Shown: positions 1-6,582 of the stretch, piece after piece | How positions within the stretch are numbered: position 1 is the first letter of the stretch | Layout: every line of letters begins with the position of its first letter | Assembly (NCBI GenBank): GCA_016869915.1 | Contig: VGDA01000114.1 | Location: forward strand, 1-9,220 | Origin: Alphaproteobacteria bacterium | GTDB taxonomy: Bacteria; Pseudomonadota; Alphaproteobacteria; CACIAM-22H2 | Length of the DNA: 9,220 nt | Reading direction: 5' to 3' | Notes under the pieces: model-generated | Seen by the model: the letters and a program-made list of their open reading frames with translations, nothing else | What the model was told of the DNA's origin: nothing | The model's database searches: none | Translations under genes and position numbers: made by a program

Positions 1-259
1 CCTGTCGATCAACGAGACGCTGTCGCGCACCATCGGCACGTCGATGGCGACCTTCCTCGCGACGATCCCGCTGGCGCTCTTCGGCGGCGAGGCGCTCGAG
101 GAGTTCGCCGTGACGATGCTGTTCGGGATCATCCTCGCGACGTCGTCCTCGATCTTCATCGCCGCGCCCATACTGCTCTTGCTCGGCGAGGACAAGCTGC
201 GCCGCGGCCAGGCCACCGAGGTCCCGGCGCAGGGCGACGCGGCGGCTCCTACGCCCTGA
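1..259 (+). CDS. secF: Protein translocase subunit SecF, C-terminal end (partial)
   Basis: This is the last 85 residues of SecF, read in frame from base 2; the start lies outside the window. SecF is an inner-membrane RND-type subunit that, with SecD, uses the proton-motive force to help pull exported proteins through SecYEG. The visible part opens with the family signature SINETLSRTIGTS. Two hydrophobic segments follow: about 12 residues around MATFLATIPLALF, and a longer one running through TMLFGIILATSSSIFIAAPILL. The protein ends in a polar, alanine/proline-rich cytoplasmic tail (GEDKLRRG to the stop). The Mth938-domain gene starts 24 bases downstream on the same strand, so the two are probably co-transcribed. 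The family assignment is secure; SecF as part of a SecDF fusion cannot be excluded because the N-terminus is missing. Confidence 0.93.
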   Translation, partial: LSINETLSRTIGTSMATFLATIPLALFGGEALEEFAVTMLFGIILATSSSIFIAAPILLLLGEDKLRRGQATEVPAQGDAAAPTP

Positions 260-283
260 CGGGCGGGGCGGGGACTCCTCCAG

Positions 284-667
284 ATGGATGAACGCCCCCC
301 GGCGACAGCTGCATTTTCCGCCCGGCCGGCCATAGAGGCCTACGGCGGTGGCGGCTTCCGCGTCGCGGGGGCGAGGGTGGATGGCGGGCTGCTGGTCTGC
401 GCGCGCGGTGCCTGGCCTTGGCCGGCCTCGGGCCTCGCCGAGGCCACGACGGCCTCCCTCGGGGTCCTGCTGGACGCCGATCCGACGATCGAGTTGCTGC
501 TGCTGGGATGCGGTCCCGGGATGGCGCCCGTCCCGGCGGCGCTTCGGGACGGCCTGCGCGCGAGGGGCATACGGGTCGAGGCCATGGCGACCGGCGCGGC
601 CTGCCGTACCTTCAACGTCCTGATGGGCGAGAACCGCCGCGTGGCCGCGGCCCTGCTTCCCGCCTGA
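284..667 (+). CDS. Mth938-like (DUF498) domain protein, NDUFAF3 family
   Basis: This 127-residue protein is almost entirely one Mth938-like domain (PF04430), the usual length for the family. Recognisable features are IEAYGGGGFRVAG near residues 18-30, the hydrophobic strand IELLLLGCGPG around residues 69-79, and the closing segment with ATGAACRTFNVLMGENRRVAAALLPA (GAACRTFNVL with a near-C-terminal RRVAAALLP). The human relative NDUFAF3 is an assembly factor for respiratory complex I; the role of the bacterial proteins is not established. The ATG at 284 is chosen because it gives family-typical length and follows the secF stop by 24 bases. No good Shine-Dalgarno sequence is visible. It sits behind secF, as I recall for many alphaproteobacteria, and its transcript should end at the hairpin near 697-730. 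Confidence 0.88.
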   Translation: MDERPPATAAFSARPAIEAYGGGGFRVAGARVDGGLLVCARGAWPWPASGLAEATTASLGVLLDADPTIELLLLGCGPGMAPVPAALRDGLRARGIRVEAMATGAACRTFNVLMGENRRVAAALLPA

Positions 668-696
668 CCGACCCGGGACGCCAGGCTCCGGGCATG

Positions 697-730
697 AAAA
701 AAGGCGGGGTCCGGGGACCCCGCCTTTCTC
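697..730. terminator. Bidirectional intrinsic terminator
   Basis: A perfect 13-base inverted repeat, AAAGGCGGGGTCC at 700-712 and GGACCCCGCCTTT at 715-727, with a two-base nominal centre (in practice a 4-6 base loop), flanked by A residues on the left (697-702) and TTTCTC on the right. Read on the + strand it gives a GC-rich stem ending in TTT, 30 bases after the Mth938-gene stop. Read on the - strand the stem is followed by six T residues, 22 bases after the PuuD-like stop. It therefore serves both convergent transcripts, more strongly the - strand one. Confidence 0.88.
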
Positions 731-749
731 GCCTGCGGCAATGCCGTCG

Positions 750-1346
750 TCAGCCGCCGAGGTTCTGAGCCCCGACCATGAAGTAGAGCATGGGGATCGA
801 GAACATCGTGTTGAAGCGGCTGGTGAGCATCGCGATGCGCGCCGCCGCCTTCTTCTCGTCGGCCGATGCCTCGACGAGGCCCAGCGCCTTCTGCTGGTTC
901 GGCCAGATGATGAACCAGACGTTGAAGGCCATGATCAGCCCGAGCCACATGCCGATGCCGATCAGGCGGGTCGCGCCCGACTTCAGCAGCAGCGCGTCGA
1001 CCAGGTAGCCGTTCGCGAGCGCGAGCAGCACGCCGGTCACGACGGTGGCGAGCGCCGCCCAGCGGAACCAGAAGAGCGCCGTCGGGGCGATGACCTTCGA
1101 AACCGCGGGCTTCTGCTCGTCCGGGATCTTCGGCATCGAGGGGATCTGGACGAAGTTGAAGTACCAGAGCAGGCCGATCCACATCACGCCGGCGAGCACG
1201 TGCAGCCATCGCAGGAAGAAGGCGCCCCAGATGTGGGATGCGTGGATGGAGCCGGTCAGGACGGCAAGCACGGCGGCGAGGATGATGCCGTAGAGCACCG
1301 CGCGCTCCAGCTTGTCGAGACCGAGCTTTGCAAGCAGGTCAGCCAT
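750..1346 (-). CDS. PuuD-like (Urate_ox_N family) integral membrane protein
   Basis: A 198-residue hydrophobic protein resembling the membrane domain of the urate hydroxylase PuuD family (Urate_ox_N, PF06181). The key stretch is FFLRWLHVLAGVMWIG at residues 43-58, with His49 in a membrane helix, then FNFVQIPSMPKIPDEQKP and, later, WFIIWPNQQKAL. About five membrane segments can be drawn: 16-32, 40-66, 88-110, 125-150 and 181-196. Full-length PuuD is a longer membrane protein with a C-terminal cytochrome c domain; here there is no CxxCH motif and no such domain, so urate oxidation should not be assumed. The start at 1346 is preferred over an ATG six codons upstream (1364) because GGAGG lies nine bases before it. 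The gene is last in the hpn operon, 67 bases after hpnE. Its function here is unknown; a membrane redox or haem-linked role is only inference. Confidence 0.8.
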   Translation of the reverse strand: MADLLAKLGLDKLERAVLYGIILAAVLAVLTGSIHASHIWGAFFLRWLHVLAGVMWIGLLWYFNFVQIPSMPKIPDEQKPAVSKVIAPTALFWFRWAALATVVTGVLLALANGYLVDALLLKSGATRLIGIGMWLGLIMAFNVWFIIWPNQQKALGLVEASADEKKAAARIAMLTSRFNTMFSIPMLYFMVGAQNLGG

Positions 1347-1355
1347 GAATCTACG

Positions 1356-1360
1356 CCTCC
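1356..1360 (-). promoter_or_regulatory. Ribosome binding site of the PuuD-like gene
   Basis: On the - strand GGAGG stands nine bases before the ATG at 1346. It decides the start: the alternative in-frame ATG at 1362-1364 lies upstream of this site and would add six residues, four of them consecutive arginines (MRRRRF). It is one of only two strong Shine-Dalgarno sequences in the window, so the gene is probably translated independently of hpnE. Confidence 0.8.
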
Positions 1361-1413
1361 GCATTGGTTGATGATTCGCCTGCGACAATGGCAAAACCGG
1401 CAAAGACCCGCAA

Positions 1414-2673
1414 TTACTCTCGGGCTTTCCCGGACCTGCGAAGGGCCTCTTCCCCGGCGCGCACGCCGCTGGCGATCGCCGCCTCGATCGTGCAGGGGAG
1501 GCCAGGTACCACCCAGTCGCCGGCCAGCAGGAGGTTGCCCGCCGCGGTCGCGATGCCCGGCCGCCGCGCCTCGAAGGATGCGTCCTGGAGCGGCGTCGCG
1601 CGGCGCTCCACGACCGCGCGCCAGCGCAGCGGCTTCGCGCCGGCCGGCAGGTCGAGCGCGCGCGCGACCTCGGGCCAGAGCAGCGCGCGAAGCTCGTCGC
1701 GCGGCAGCCCGGCGATGTCGGAAGCCGCGCTGGTCGTGGCGCTCGCGACGCGGCCGCGACGAAGCACCCATTCCACCCTTCCGCCAACCAGGCCGCGGAA
1801 CGCGATGTCCCGCGCATCGTCCGCGCCGTCGTCGAGGACCGCGTGGAGGTTCACGATCGGCGACGTCGCGCAATCGGGCGCGAGCCCCGGCGCGCAGCGC
1901 GCGAGTTCCCACGGTGGCAGGGCAAGCAGGGCCTGGTCGCCGGCGGCGAGCTCGACCTCCGCGTCGTCGAAGCGCAGCGCGCGCGCGACGCCACCCGAAA
2001 TGCCGACGGAGCGCAGCCGTGCGCCAAAGCGCAAGCTGGCGCCGCGCCGCGCGAGGAGGTCGAGCGCCGGATCGACGAGGCAATGCGCGAGGCTGCGCCG
2101 CGCGATGCCTACGCGCATGCCGGCGCGGCCGCCGCGCAGGACGCGGCGCAGCGCCGCGGCGAAGGGCGCCGCGGCGGCCTGTCCCGGCGCCGCGTTCATG
2201 ATCGAGCGGACGAGCGGATCCCAGGCGAGGCGGCCGAGGCCCGTCGCGTCGGCGAGACCGGCTGGGACTGCCGCGTCGCGGCGCGGCGCCAGCAGCCGGG
2301 CCAGGAGGGCGATCTCCGCCGTGGCGGCGGACCCGCCGCGGCGCCAGAGGCGCAGGAGGTCGACAGGCCCGTCGATCCGCCAGCACGCGCCATCGCGCAG
2401 GTCGAGGAAGTCGATGCCGGCGTCGAGCCACGCGACGCGCCCGGACGCGCCAATGCGCGCGAGGTAGGCGAGCGCCGCGTCGTTGGCGCCCAGCACCGCG
2501 TGCGTGCCGTTGTCGATCTCGACGCCGAGCCCGGCGTCGTGCCATGACCGGCAGCGTCCGCCCGCGCGCGGCGCGGCCTCGTGCAGCACGATCTCGCGCG
2601 TGCCCGGCGCGCAGGCGAGGGCGACCGAAGCCGACAATCCGGCAAGGCCGCCGCCCACGACATGGAACGCCAT
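1414..2673 (-). CDS. hpnE: Hydroxysqualene dehydroxylase HpnE
   Basis: A 419-residue FAD-dependent amine-oxidase-fold protein. HpnE reduces hydroxysqualene to squalene, the third step of the HpnCDE route to hopanoid precursor. The N-terminus carries the dinucleotide-binding motif VVGGGLAGLSAS (residues 5-16), then HEAAPRAGGRCRSW (31-44), the family's GGR motif that contacts FAD. The C-terminal FAD segment is clear: GNLLLAGDWVVPGLPCTIEA from about residue 379, the GDW..GLP.TIE pattern typical of HpnE and related phytoene-desaturase-like enzymes. Length fits the family. The ATG is one base after the TGA of the hpnC-hpnD fusion (TGAGATG), so translation is probably coupled. Carotenoid desaturase is the main alternative for such a fold, but adjacency to HpnC/D domains makes HpnE much more likely. 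Confidence 0.92.
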   Translation of the reverse strand: MAFHVVGGGLAGLSASVALACAPGTREIVLHEAAPRAGGRCRSWHDAGLGVEIDNGTHAVLGANDAALAYLARIGASGRVAWLDAGIDFLDLRDGACWRIDGPVDLLRLWRRGGSAATAEIALLARLLAPRRDAAVPAGLADATGLGRLAWDPLVRSIMNAAPGQAAAAPFAAALRRVLRGGRAGMRVGIARRSLAHCLVDPALDLLARRGASLRFGARLRSVGISGGVARALRFDDAEVELAAGDQALLALPPWELARCAPGLAPDCATSPIVNLHAVLDDGADDARDIAFRGLVGGRVEWVLRRGRVASATTSAASDIAGLPRDELRALLWPEVARALDLPAGAKPLRWRAVVERRATPLQDASFEARRPGIATAAGNLLLAGDWVVPGLPCTIEAAIASGVRAGEEALRRSGKARE

Positions 2674-2674
2674 C

Positions 2675-4315
2675 TCAGAAGGCCCGCCGCGCGGCCGCGA
2701 GCAGGGCCGCGGCGTGGTCGCGCGACGACAGGCGTGGCCGCTGGCCGGGCGCCGCGCGCAGCCGCGCGAGGATGCGCGCGTAGGTCGTGGCCATCAGCCG
2801 CACCGCGAAGACGCGCGATCCCGGGGCGGACGGCGCGAGGTCGCGCGCTGTCGCGAAGGCGCGGCTGGCCTCCGCGGCAAGGATCGCGCGCGCGTCGGCG
2901 AGGCGCGGATCGACGAGCATGTCGGCGGGCGCGATGGCCGGATCCATCCCCGCCTCGCGCAGGATGTCCGCGGGCAGGTAGCAGCGCCCGCGCGCCGCGT
3001 CCTCGTCGATGTCGCGCAGCACGTTGACCATCTGCAGCGCCTCGCCGAGCGCGGCGCCGAAGTCCCGGTCACCGTCGCTGCGATGGCCGCAAGCGGCGAG
3101 CACGAGGACGCCGATGGATCCGGCGACCTGGCGGCAATAGATCCGGAATGCCGCGCGGTCCGGCGCGCGGGCGGCGCTGCCCGCGCAGTCCCAGGCAAGG
3201 CCGTCGACGAGCCTGTCGAATTCCTCCAGCGGCAAGGCGCCGGCGTGGCGACCGATGTCGATCGCGAGCGGCTCGACCGCGCTTCCCCCGGCGGCGGCGC
3301 GGATCTCCTCGCGCCAAAGGGCGAGCGCCGCGCGCCGAGCAGCCTCCGGCGCCGGGCCGTCGGCGATGTCGTCGAGCCTGCGCGCGAGCGCGTAGATCGC
3401 CGCGCCGGCCGGCCGCGCCGCGCGCGGCAGGAGGCGCAGCGCGAGGGCGAAGCTGGATCGCGGCCCGACGGGCCGGGCGCGGATCGCGGCGAAGATGAAG
3501 ATCAGGGCCTTAGCCGCTCGGCCAGCGGCGACGCGCGTCGCGAGCGGGTCGCCCGCGCGCAGGCGGCGCGCGAGGTCCCGCGCGAGGGCGAGGATGCCGG
3601 CGGCCTCGCGCGCGAGGCCCGCGGAGGCGAGATGCGCGGGAAGCGCCGAAGACTGCCCGAGCAGCACGTCCGTCGCGTCGAGGACGCGATCGATCACCCG
3701 TCGCAGCGCGGGGGAGCACGACCTCGCCCCGAGGTCCGCGGTGGAGGCACCCTCTGCGGCGAGCCAGTCCAGCGGCAGGTAGCAGCGTCGCAGGCGCGTC
3801 CAGTCGGCGCCGCAATCCTGCAGGTGGTTGAGGACCTGCAGCGCCGTGCACAGCCGGTCGGATGCCTCGCGCGCGTCCTTTCCCTCGCCGTGCAGGTCCA
3901 GGAGGAAGCGCCCGACGGGCACGGCGGAGTAGCGGCAGTAGGCGAGGAGGTCGCTCCAGCCCCGGCAGCCGCGCGAAGCGGCGTCGGCCTGGAAGGCCTG
4001 GAGCAGGTGGCGTGCATGCCGCACATCGACGGCATGGAGCGCGCAGGTGCGACGCAGCGCGACGCAATCCGCGCCCAGCGCTTCGGCGTGCCCGGGCTCG
4101 GCCGCGCCGGACAGCAAGGCGTCGAGCTCGGCGAGTCGCACGGACTTCGCCTCCGGCAAGAGGGACGGATCGTCCGCGACGTCGTCGGCGCCGCGCGCGA
4201 CGCGATAGAAGGCGAGGACCGCGTGGCGCAGCGCCGGCACGACGAGGCGCGAGGCGACCGGGAAGTTCTCCCCAGCGCGCGCGGCGTCGATCCTGTCCGG
4301 AGTGGCGATGGCCAT
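2675..4315 (-). CDS. Fused hydroxysqualene synthase HpnC / presqualene diphosphate synthase HpnD
   Basis: One uninterrupted 546-residue frame holds two squalene/phytoene synthase domains. Residues 1 to about 280 look like HpnC: ENFPVASRL at 16-24, first acidic motif ADDVADD at 43-49, CRYSAVPVGR at 127-136, second motif NHLQDCGADW at 163-172 and RCYLP at 177-181. Residues about 285-546 look like HpnD: RSSFALALRLLP at 286-297, first acidic motif RLDDIADG at 313-320, IYCRQVAGSIG at 392-402 and NVLRDIDEDAARGRCYLP at 431-448. HpnD is known to make presqualene diphosphate from two farnesyl diphosphates and HpnC to turn it into hydroxysqualene; usually these are separate genes. Both halves retain their aspartates, so both may be active. 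I see no linker, and no ATG or GTG in codons 262-287 that could start a separate HpnD. The ATG at 4315 lacks a Shine-Dalgarno sequence. A sequencing frameshift that joined two genes cannot be excluded. Confidence 0.9.
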   Translation of the reverse strand: MAIATPDRIDAARAGENFPVASRLVVPALRHAVLAFYRVARGADDVADDPSLLPEAKSVRLAELDALLSGAAEPGHAEALGADCVALRRTCALHAVDVRHARHLLQAFQADAASRGCRGWSDLLAYCRYSAVPVGRFLLDLHGEGKDAREASDRLCTALQVLNHLQDCGADWTRLRRCYLPLDWLAAEGASTADLGARSCSPALRRVIDRVLDATDVLLGQSSALPAHLASAGLAREAAGILALARDLARRLRAGDPLATRVAAGRAAKALIFIFAAIRARPVGPRSSFALALRLLPRAARPAGAAIYALARRLDDIADGPAPEAARRAALALWREEIRAAAGGSAVEPLAIDIGRHAGALPLEEFDRLVDGLAWDCAGSAARAPDRAAFRIYCRQVAGSIGVLVLAACGHRSDGDRDFGAALGEALQMVNVLRDIDEDAARGRCYLPADILREAGMDPAIAPADMLVDPRLADARAILAAEASRAFATARDLAPSAPGSRVFAVRLMATTYARILARLRAAPGQRPRLSSRDHAAALLAAARRAF

Positions 4316-4327
4316 GTCGGTCGGAAC

Positions 4328-4339
4328 GGCTATATAGCC
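4328..4339. promoter_or_regulatory. Palindromic TATA element, candidate shared divergent promoter
   Basis: GGCTATATAGCC is a perfect 12-base palindrome in the only 28 bases between the divergent hpnC-hpnD fusion and NDUFAF6-like genes, and is the most AT-rich spot in its surroundings. Read either way, GCTATATA matches seven of eight positions of the -10 consensus GCTANAWC reported for the Caulobacter housekeeping sigma factor. On the + strand the element ends six bases before GTG 4344, so initiation at the usual distance would give a leaderless message. On the - strand 14 bases remain before ATG 4315, giving a very short leader. I find no convincing -35 hexamer on either side. A repressor operator is an alternative reading of the symmetry. 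Confidence 0.5.
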
Positions 4340-4343
4340 CGGA

Positions 4344-5189
4344 GTGATGGGCGGCGACGAGATTCGCTATTGCGAGGACATCGCCCGGCGCTTCGACCGG
4401 GAGCGCTGGCTGTGCACGCTCTTCGCGCCCGCGGCGGCCCGGCCCGCGCTGCTTGCCCTCGTCGCCTTCGCGACCGAGCTCGGCCGGGTCCGCGAGCTGG
4501 CGCGCGAGCCGCACATGGCGCTGGTCCGGCTCCAATGGTGGCGCGATGCCCTCTCCGAGGCGAAGGCGGGCGCGCCGCGCGCGCATCCCGTCTGCCGCGC
4601 GCTCGTCGCGACGCTGGCGCGCGACCCGGCGCTGGAGCCGATCCTCGGCGCCATGTTGGATGCCCGCGAGAAGGACATCGAGGACTGGCCCTTCGCGGAC
4701 ATCGGGGAGCTCTTCGCCTACGCGGAGCGCAGCTCGGGCGGCCTCGCGGAGGCGATGCTGCGCACATCGGCGACCGGCTCCTCGCCCGCGGCCATCGATG
4801 CCGCGCGCCGGATGGGCACCGCCTGGGCGCTCGTGGGATTGCTTCGCGCCACGCCGCATCTCGCGGCGACGCGCCGCTGCCCCCTGCCGTCCGCCGGGTT
4901 CGCGCGCGCGGGCATCGACCACGAGGCCTGGTTCGCCGGTCGCGCCGGGCGCAAGGGCGTCGCGCTCGCCCGGGAGGTCGCGCATGCGGCCGAGGCGGGC
5001 TTCGCCTCCGTCGGGCGGCGGCGCTTGCCGCGCGACGGCTACGCCGTCTCGGGGCTGCGCGTGCTCGGCCGCATGCACCTCGCGACGCTGGCGGCCGCGG
5101 GGCACGACGTCTTCGACCCGCGCGTCGCGGCGCCCGCGCCGCTCGCTCCCATGCGCCTTGCGATCGCGCGGCTGCTCGGGACCTGGTGA
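4344..5189 (+). CDS. Squalene/phytoene synthase-fold protein, NDUFAF6 type (probably non-catalytic)
   Basis: About 280 residues with the squalene/phytoene synthase fold (PF00494) in its NDUFAF6-like form. Diagnostic stretches are DRERWLCTLFAP, then LVAFATELGRVRELAREPHM and VRLQWWRDAL in the first third, and GTAWALVGLLRATPHLA with RRCPLP after the middle. Where true synthases carry the first acidic motif DDxxD, this protein has ELGRVRE, and the second acidic motif is likewise absent, so prenyl transfer is unlikely. The mitochondrial relative NDUFAF6 is needed for complex I assembly; the bacterial role is unproven. The start is GTG 4344 or ATG 4347; an in-frame TAG at 4335 rules out anything earlier. 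GGAG at 4341-4344 overlaps the start and cannot act as a normal ribosome site, which suggests a leaderless message. It converges with trmFO, with ten bases between the stops. Confidence 0.88.
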   Translation: MMGGDEIRYCEDIARRFDRERWLCTLFAPAAARPALLALVAFATELGRVRELAREPHMALVRLQWWRDALSEAKAGAPRAHPVCRALVATLARDPALEPILGAMLDAREKDIEDWPFADIGELFAYAERSSGGLAEAMLRTSATGSSPAAIDAARRMGTAWALVGLLRATPHLAATRRCPLPSAGFARAGIDHEAWFAGRAGRKGVALAREVAHAAEAGFASVGRRRLPRDGYAVSGLRVLGRMHLATLAAAGHDVFDPRVAAPAPLAPMRLAIARLLGTW

Positions 5190-5199
5190 CCCGGGCCGG

Positions 5200-6567
5200 T
5201 CAGGCCCCGGCGGAGAACCAGGCGTCGACCTCGCGCAGCGCGCGCCCCGTCACGAGCCTGCGACGGTCGGTGCCCCGGATGCGCGGGCGGCCCTTCGCGT
5301 CGACGTCGGCGTCCTCCGGCAGCGGCGGGAAGAGGCCGAAATTGCAGTTCATCGGCTGGAAGGTCGCGCTGTCCGCGCCGCCGGTCACGTGCCCGAGCAG
5401 GGCGCCGAGCGCCGTGGTCGGCGGTGGCGGCGCGGGGTCGCGCCCCGCGCGCTCCGCGGCGGCGAAGATGCCGGCGAGCATGCCGATCGCGGCGCTCTCG
5501 ACATAGCCCTCGACGCCCGTCACCTGGCCGGCGAAGCGCAGGCGCGGCTGGGCGCGCAGGCGCAACGTGCCGTCGAGGAGCCGCGGCGAATTGATGAAGG
5601 TGTTGCGATGCAGCCCGCCGAGCCGCGCGAACTCGGCGCGGCCGAGGCCCGGCACGGTCCGGAACACGCGCACCTGCTCGGCATGCTTCAGCTTCGTCTG
5701 GAACCCGACGATGTTATAGAGCGTGCCCAGCGCGTTGTCCTGGCGCAGCTGCACGACGGCAAAGGGCCGGCGGCCGCTGCGCGGGTCGACCAGGCCCACG
5801 GGCTTCATCGGCCCGAAGCGCAGCGTGTCCGGCCCGCGCGCGGCCATCACCTCGATCGGCAGGCAGCCCTCGAAATAGGGCGTGTCGCGTTCCCACTCCT
5901 TGAATTCCGTCTTCTCGCCATCGACCAGCGCGGCGACGAAGGCGCGGTACTCGTCCTTCTCCATCGGGCAGTTCACGTAGGCCGCGCGGTCGCCCGACGG
6001 CCCCGGCTTGTCCCAGCGCGACTGCATCCACGCGACGTCGAAGTCGATGCTGTCGCGATGGACGATCGGCGCGATCGCGTCGAAGAAGGCCAGCGAATCC
6101 TGCCCGGTCAGCGATCCGATCGCCGCGGCGAGGGCAGGGGACGTGAGCGGCCCGGTCGCGAGGATGACGCTGTCCCAGGACGCCGGCGGCAGGCCCGCGA
6201 CCTCCTCGCGGTGGATATCGACCAGCGGATGCGCCTCGAGCTCGCGCGTGATCGCGGCGGCGAAGCCGGTGCGGTCGACGGCCAGCGCCGAGCCCGCCGG
6301 GACCTGGTTCGCGTCGGCGGCGCGCATGACGATCGAGGCGCCGCGGCGGAGCTCGGCGTGGAGCAGGCCGACGGCGCTCGTCTCCGCGTCGTCGGATCGC
6401 AGGGAGTTCGAGCAGACGAGCTCCGCGAGGTCCGAGGTCGCGTGGGCGTCGGTCGTCCGTACCGGGCGCATCTCGTGCAGGACGACGGGCACGCCGCGGC
6501 TGGCGAGCTGCCAGGCGGCCTCGGATCCGGCGAGGCCACCGCCGACGACGTGGACAGGAGAGGTCAT
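5200..6567 (-). CDS. trmFO: Methylenetetrahydrofolate--tRNA-(uracil-5-)-methyltransferase TrmFO
   Basis: A 455-residue flavoprotein that forms 5-methyluridine at position 54 of the tRNA T-loop, using methylenetetrahydrofolate as carbon donor and FADH2 as reductant. It begins with the FAD-binding motif VHVVGGGLAGSEAAWQLA (residues 5-22), then HEMRP and the signature ELVCSNSLRSDD with Cys52, which corresponds to the catalytic-region cysteine described in Bacillus TrmFO. Further on are QVPAGSALAVDR, YVNCPMEKDEY with the second conserved cysteine, LRFGPMKPVGL, and the C-terminal PMNCNFGLFPPLP. Length and motifs are complete. The ATG at 6567 is chosen because the glycine-rich FAD motif follows at once; the frame stays open upstream into the divergent Rid gene but that stretch shows no TrmFO similarity. 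No Shine-Dalgarno sequence precedes the start. A CTATCTAG element seven bases upstream suggests a leaderless message. Confidence 0.95.
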   Translation of the reverse strand: MTSPVHVVGGGLAGSEAAWQLASRGVPVVLHEMRPVRTTDAHATSDLAELVCSNSLRSDDAETSAVGLLHAELRRGASIVMRAADANQVPAGSALAVDRTGFAAAITRELEAHPLVDIHREEVAGLPPASWDSVILATGPLTSPALAAAIGSLTGQDSLAFFDAIAPIVHRDSIDFDVAWMQSRWDKPGPSGDRAAYVNCPMEKDEYRAFVAALVDGEKTEFKEWERDTPYFEGCLPIEVMAARGPDTLRFGPMKPVGLVDPRSGRRPFAVVQLRQDNALGTLYNIVGFQTKLKHAEQVRVFRTVPGLGRAEFARLGGLHRNTFINSPRLLDGTLRLRAQPRLRFAGQVTGVEGYVESAAIGMLAGIFAAAERAGRDPAPPPPTTALGALLGHVTGGADSATFQPMNCNFGLFPPLPEDADVDAKGRPRIRGTDRRRLVTGRALREVDAWFSAGA

Positions 6568-6574
6568 GGGGGAG

Positions 6575-6582
6575 CTAGATAG
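6575..6582 (-). promoter_or_regulatory. Candidate -10 element of trmFO
   Basis: On the - strand CTATCTAG is followed by seven bases (CTCCCCC) and the trmFO ATG. The layout copies that of the NDUFAF6-like gene, where CTATATAG is followed by six bases and the start codon. In both cases no Shine-Dalgarno sequence is present, consistent with transcription starting at or next to the start codon. No clear -35 element is seen, and the match to a -10 consensus is only partial. Confidence 0.35.

Noticed and set aside
340..1209. A 289-codon open frame on the - strand
   Set aside because: It crosses the strong terminator and overlaps both the Mth938-domain gene and the PuuD-like gene; no domain is visible.
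1347..1413. A promoter for the PuuD-like gene in the gap after hpnE
   Set aside because: The gap is less GC-rich than its surroundings and has TTTGCC repeats, but I could not find a -35/-10 pair with sensible spacing.
741..2201. A 486-codon open frame on the + strand
   Set aside because: It is antisense to the PuuD-like gene and hpnE. The product is charged and low in complexity, as expected for a shadow frame.
5190..5210. Small inverted repeat (GGGCC / GGCCC) between the convergent NDUFAF6-like and trmFO stops, as a terminator
   Set aside because: The stem is only five pairs, has no T-run, and overlaps the trmFO stop; such repeats are expected by chance in this composition.
2483..5506. A 1007-codon open frame on the + strand, the longest in the window
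   Set aside because: It lies antisense to hpnE, the hpnC-hpnD fusion and trmFO and out of frame with the NDUFAF6-like gene, all of which have clear family motifs. Its product is arginine/glycine/alanine-rich without any recognisable domain; stop codons are rare in such GC-rich DNA.
4453..6582. A 709-codon open frame on the + strand
   Set aside because: It overlaps the NDUFAF6-like gene in another frame and is antisense to all of trmFO; low-complexity composition, no motifs.
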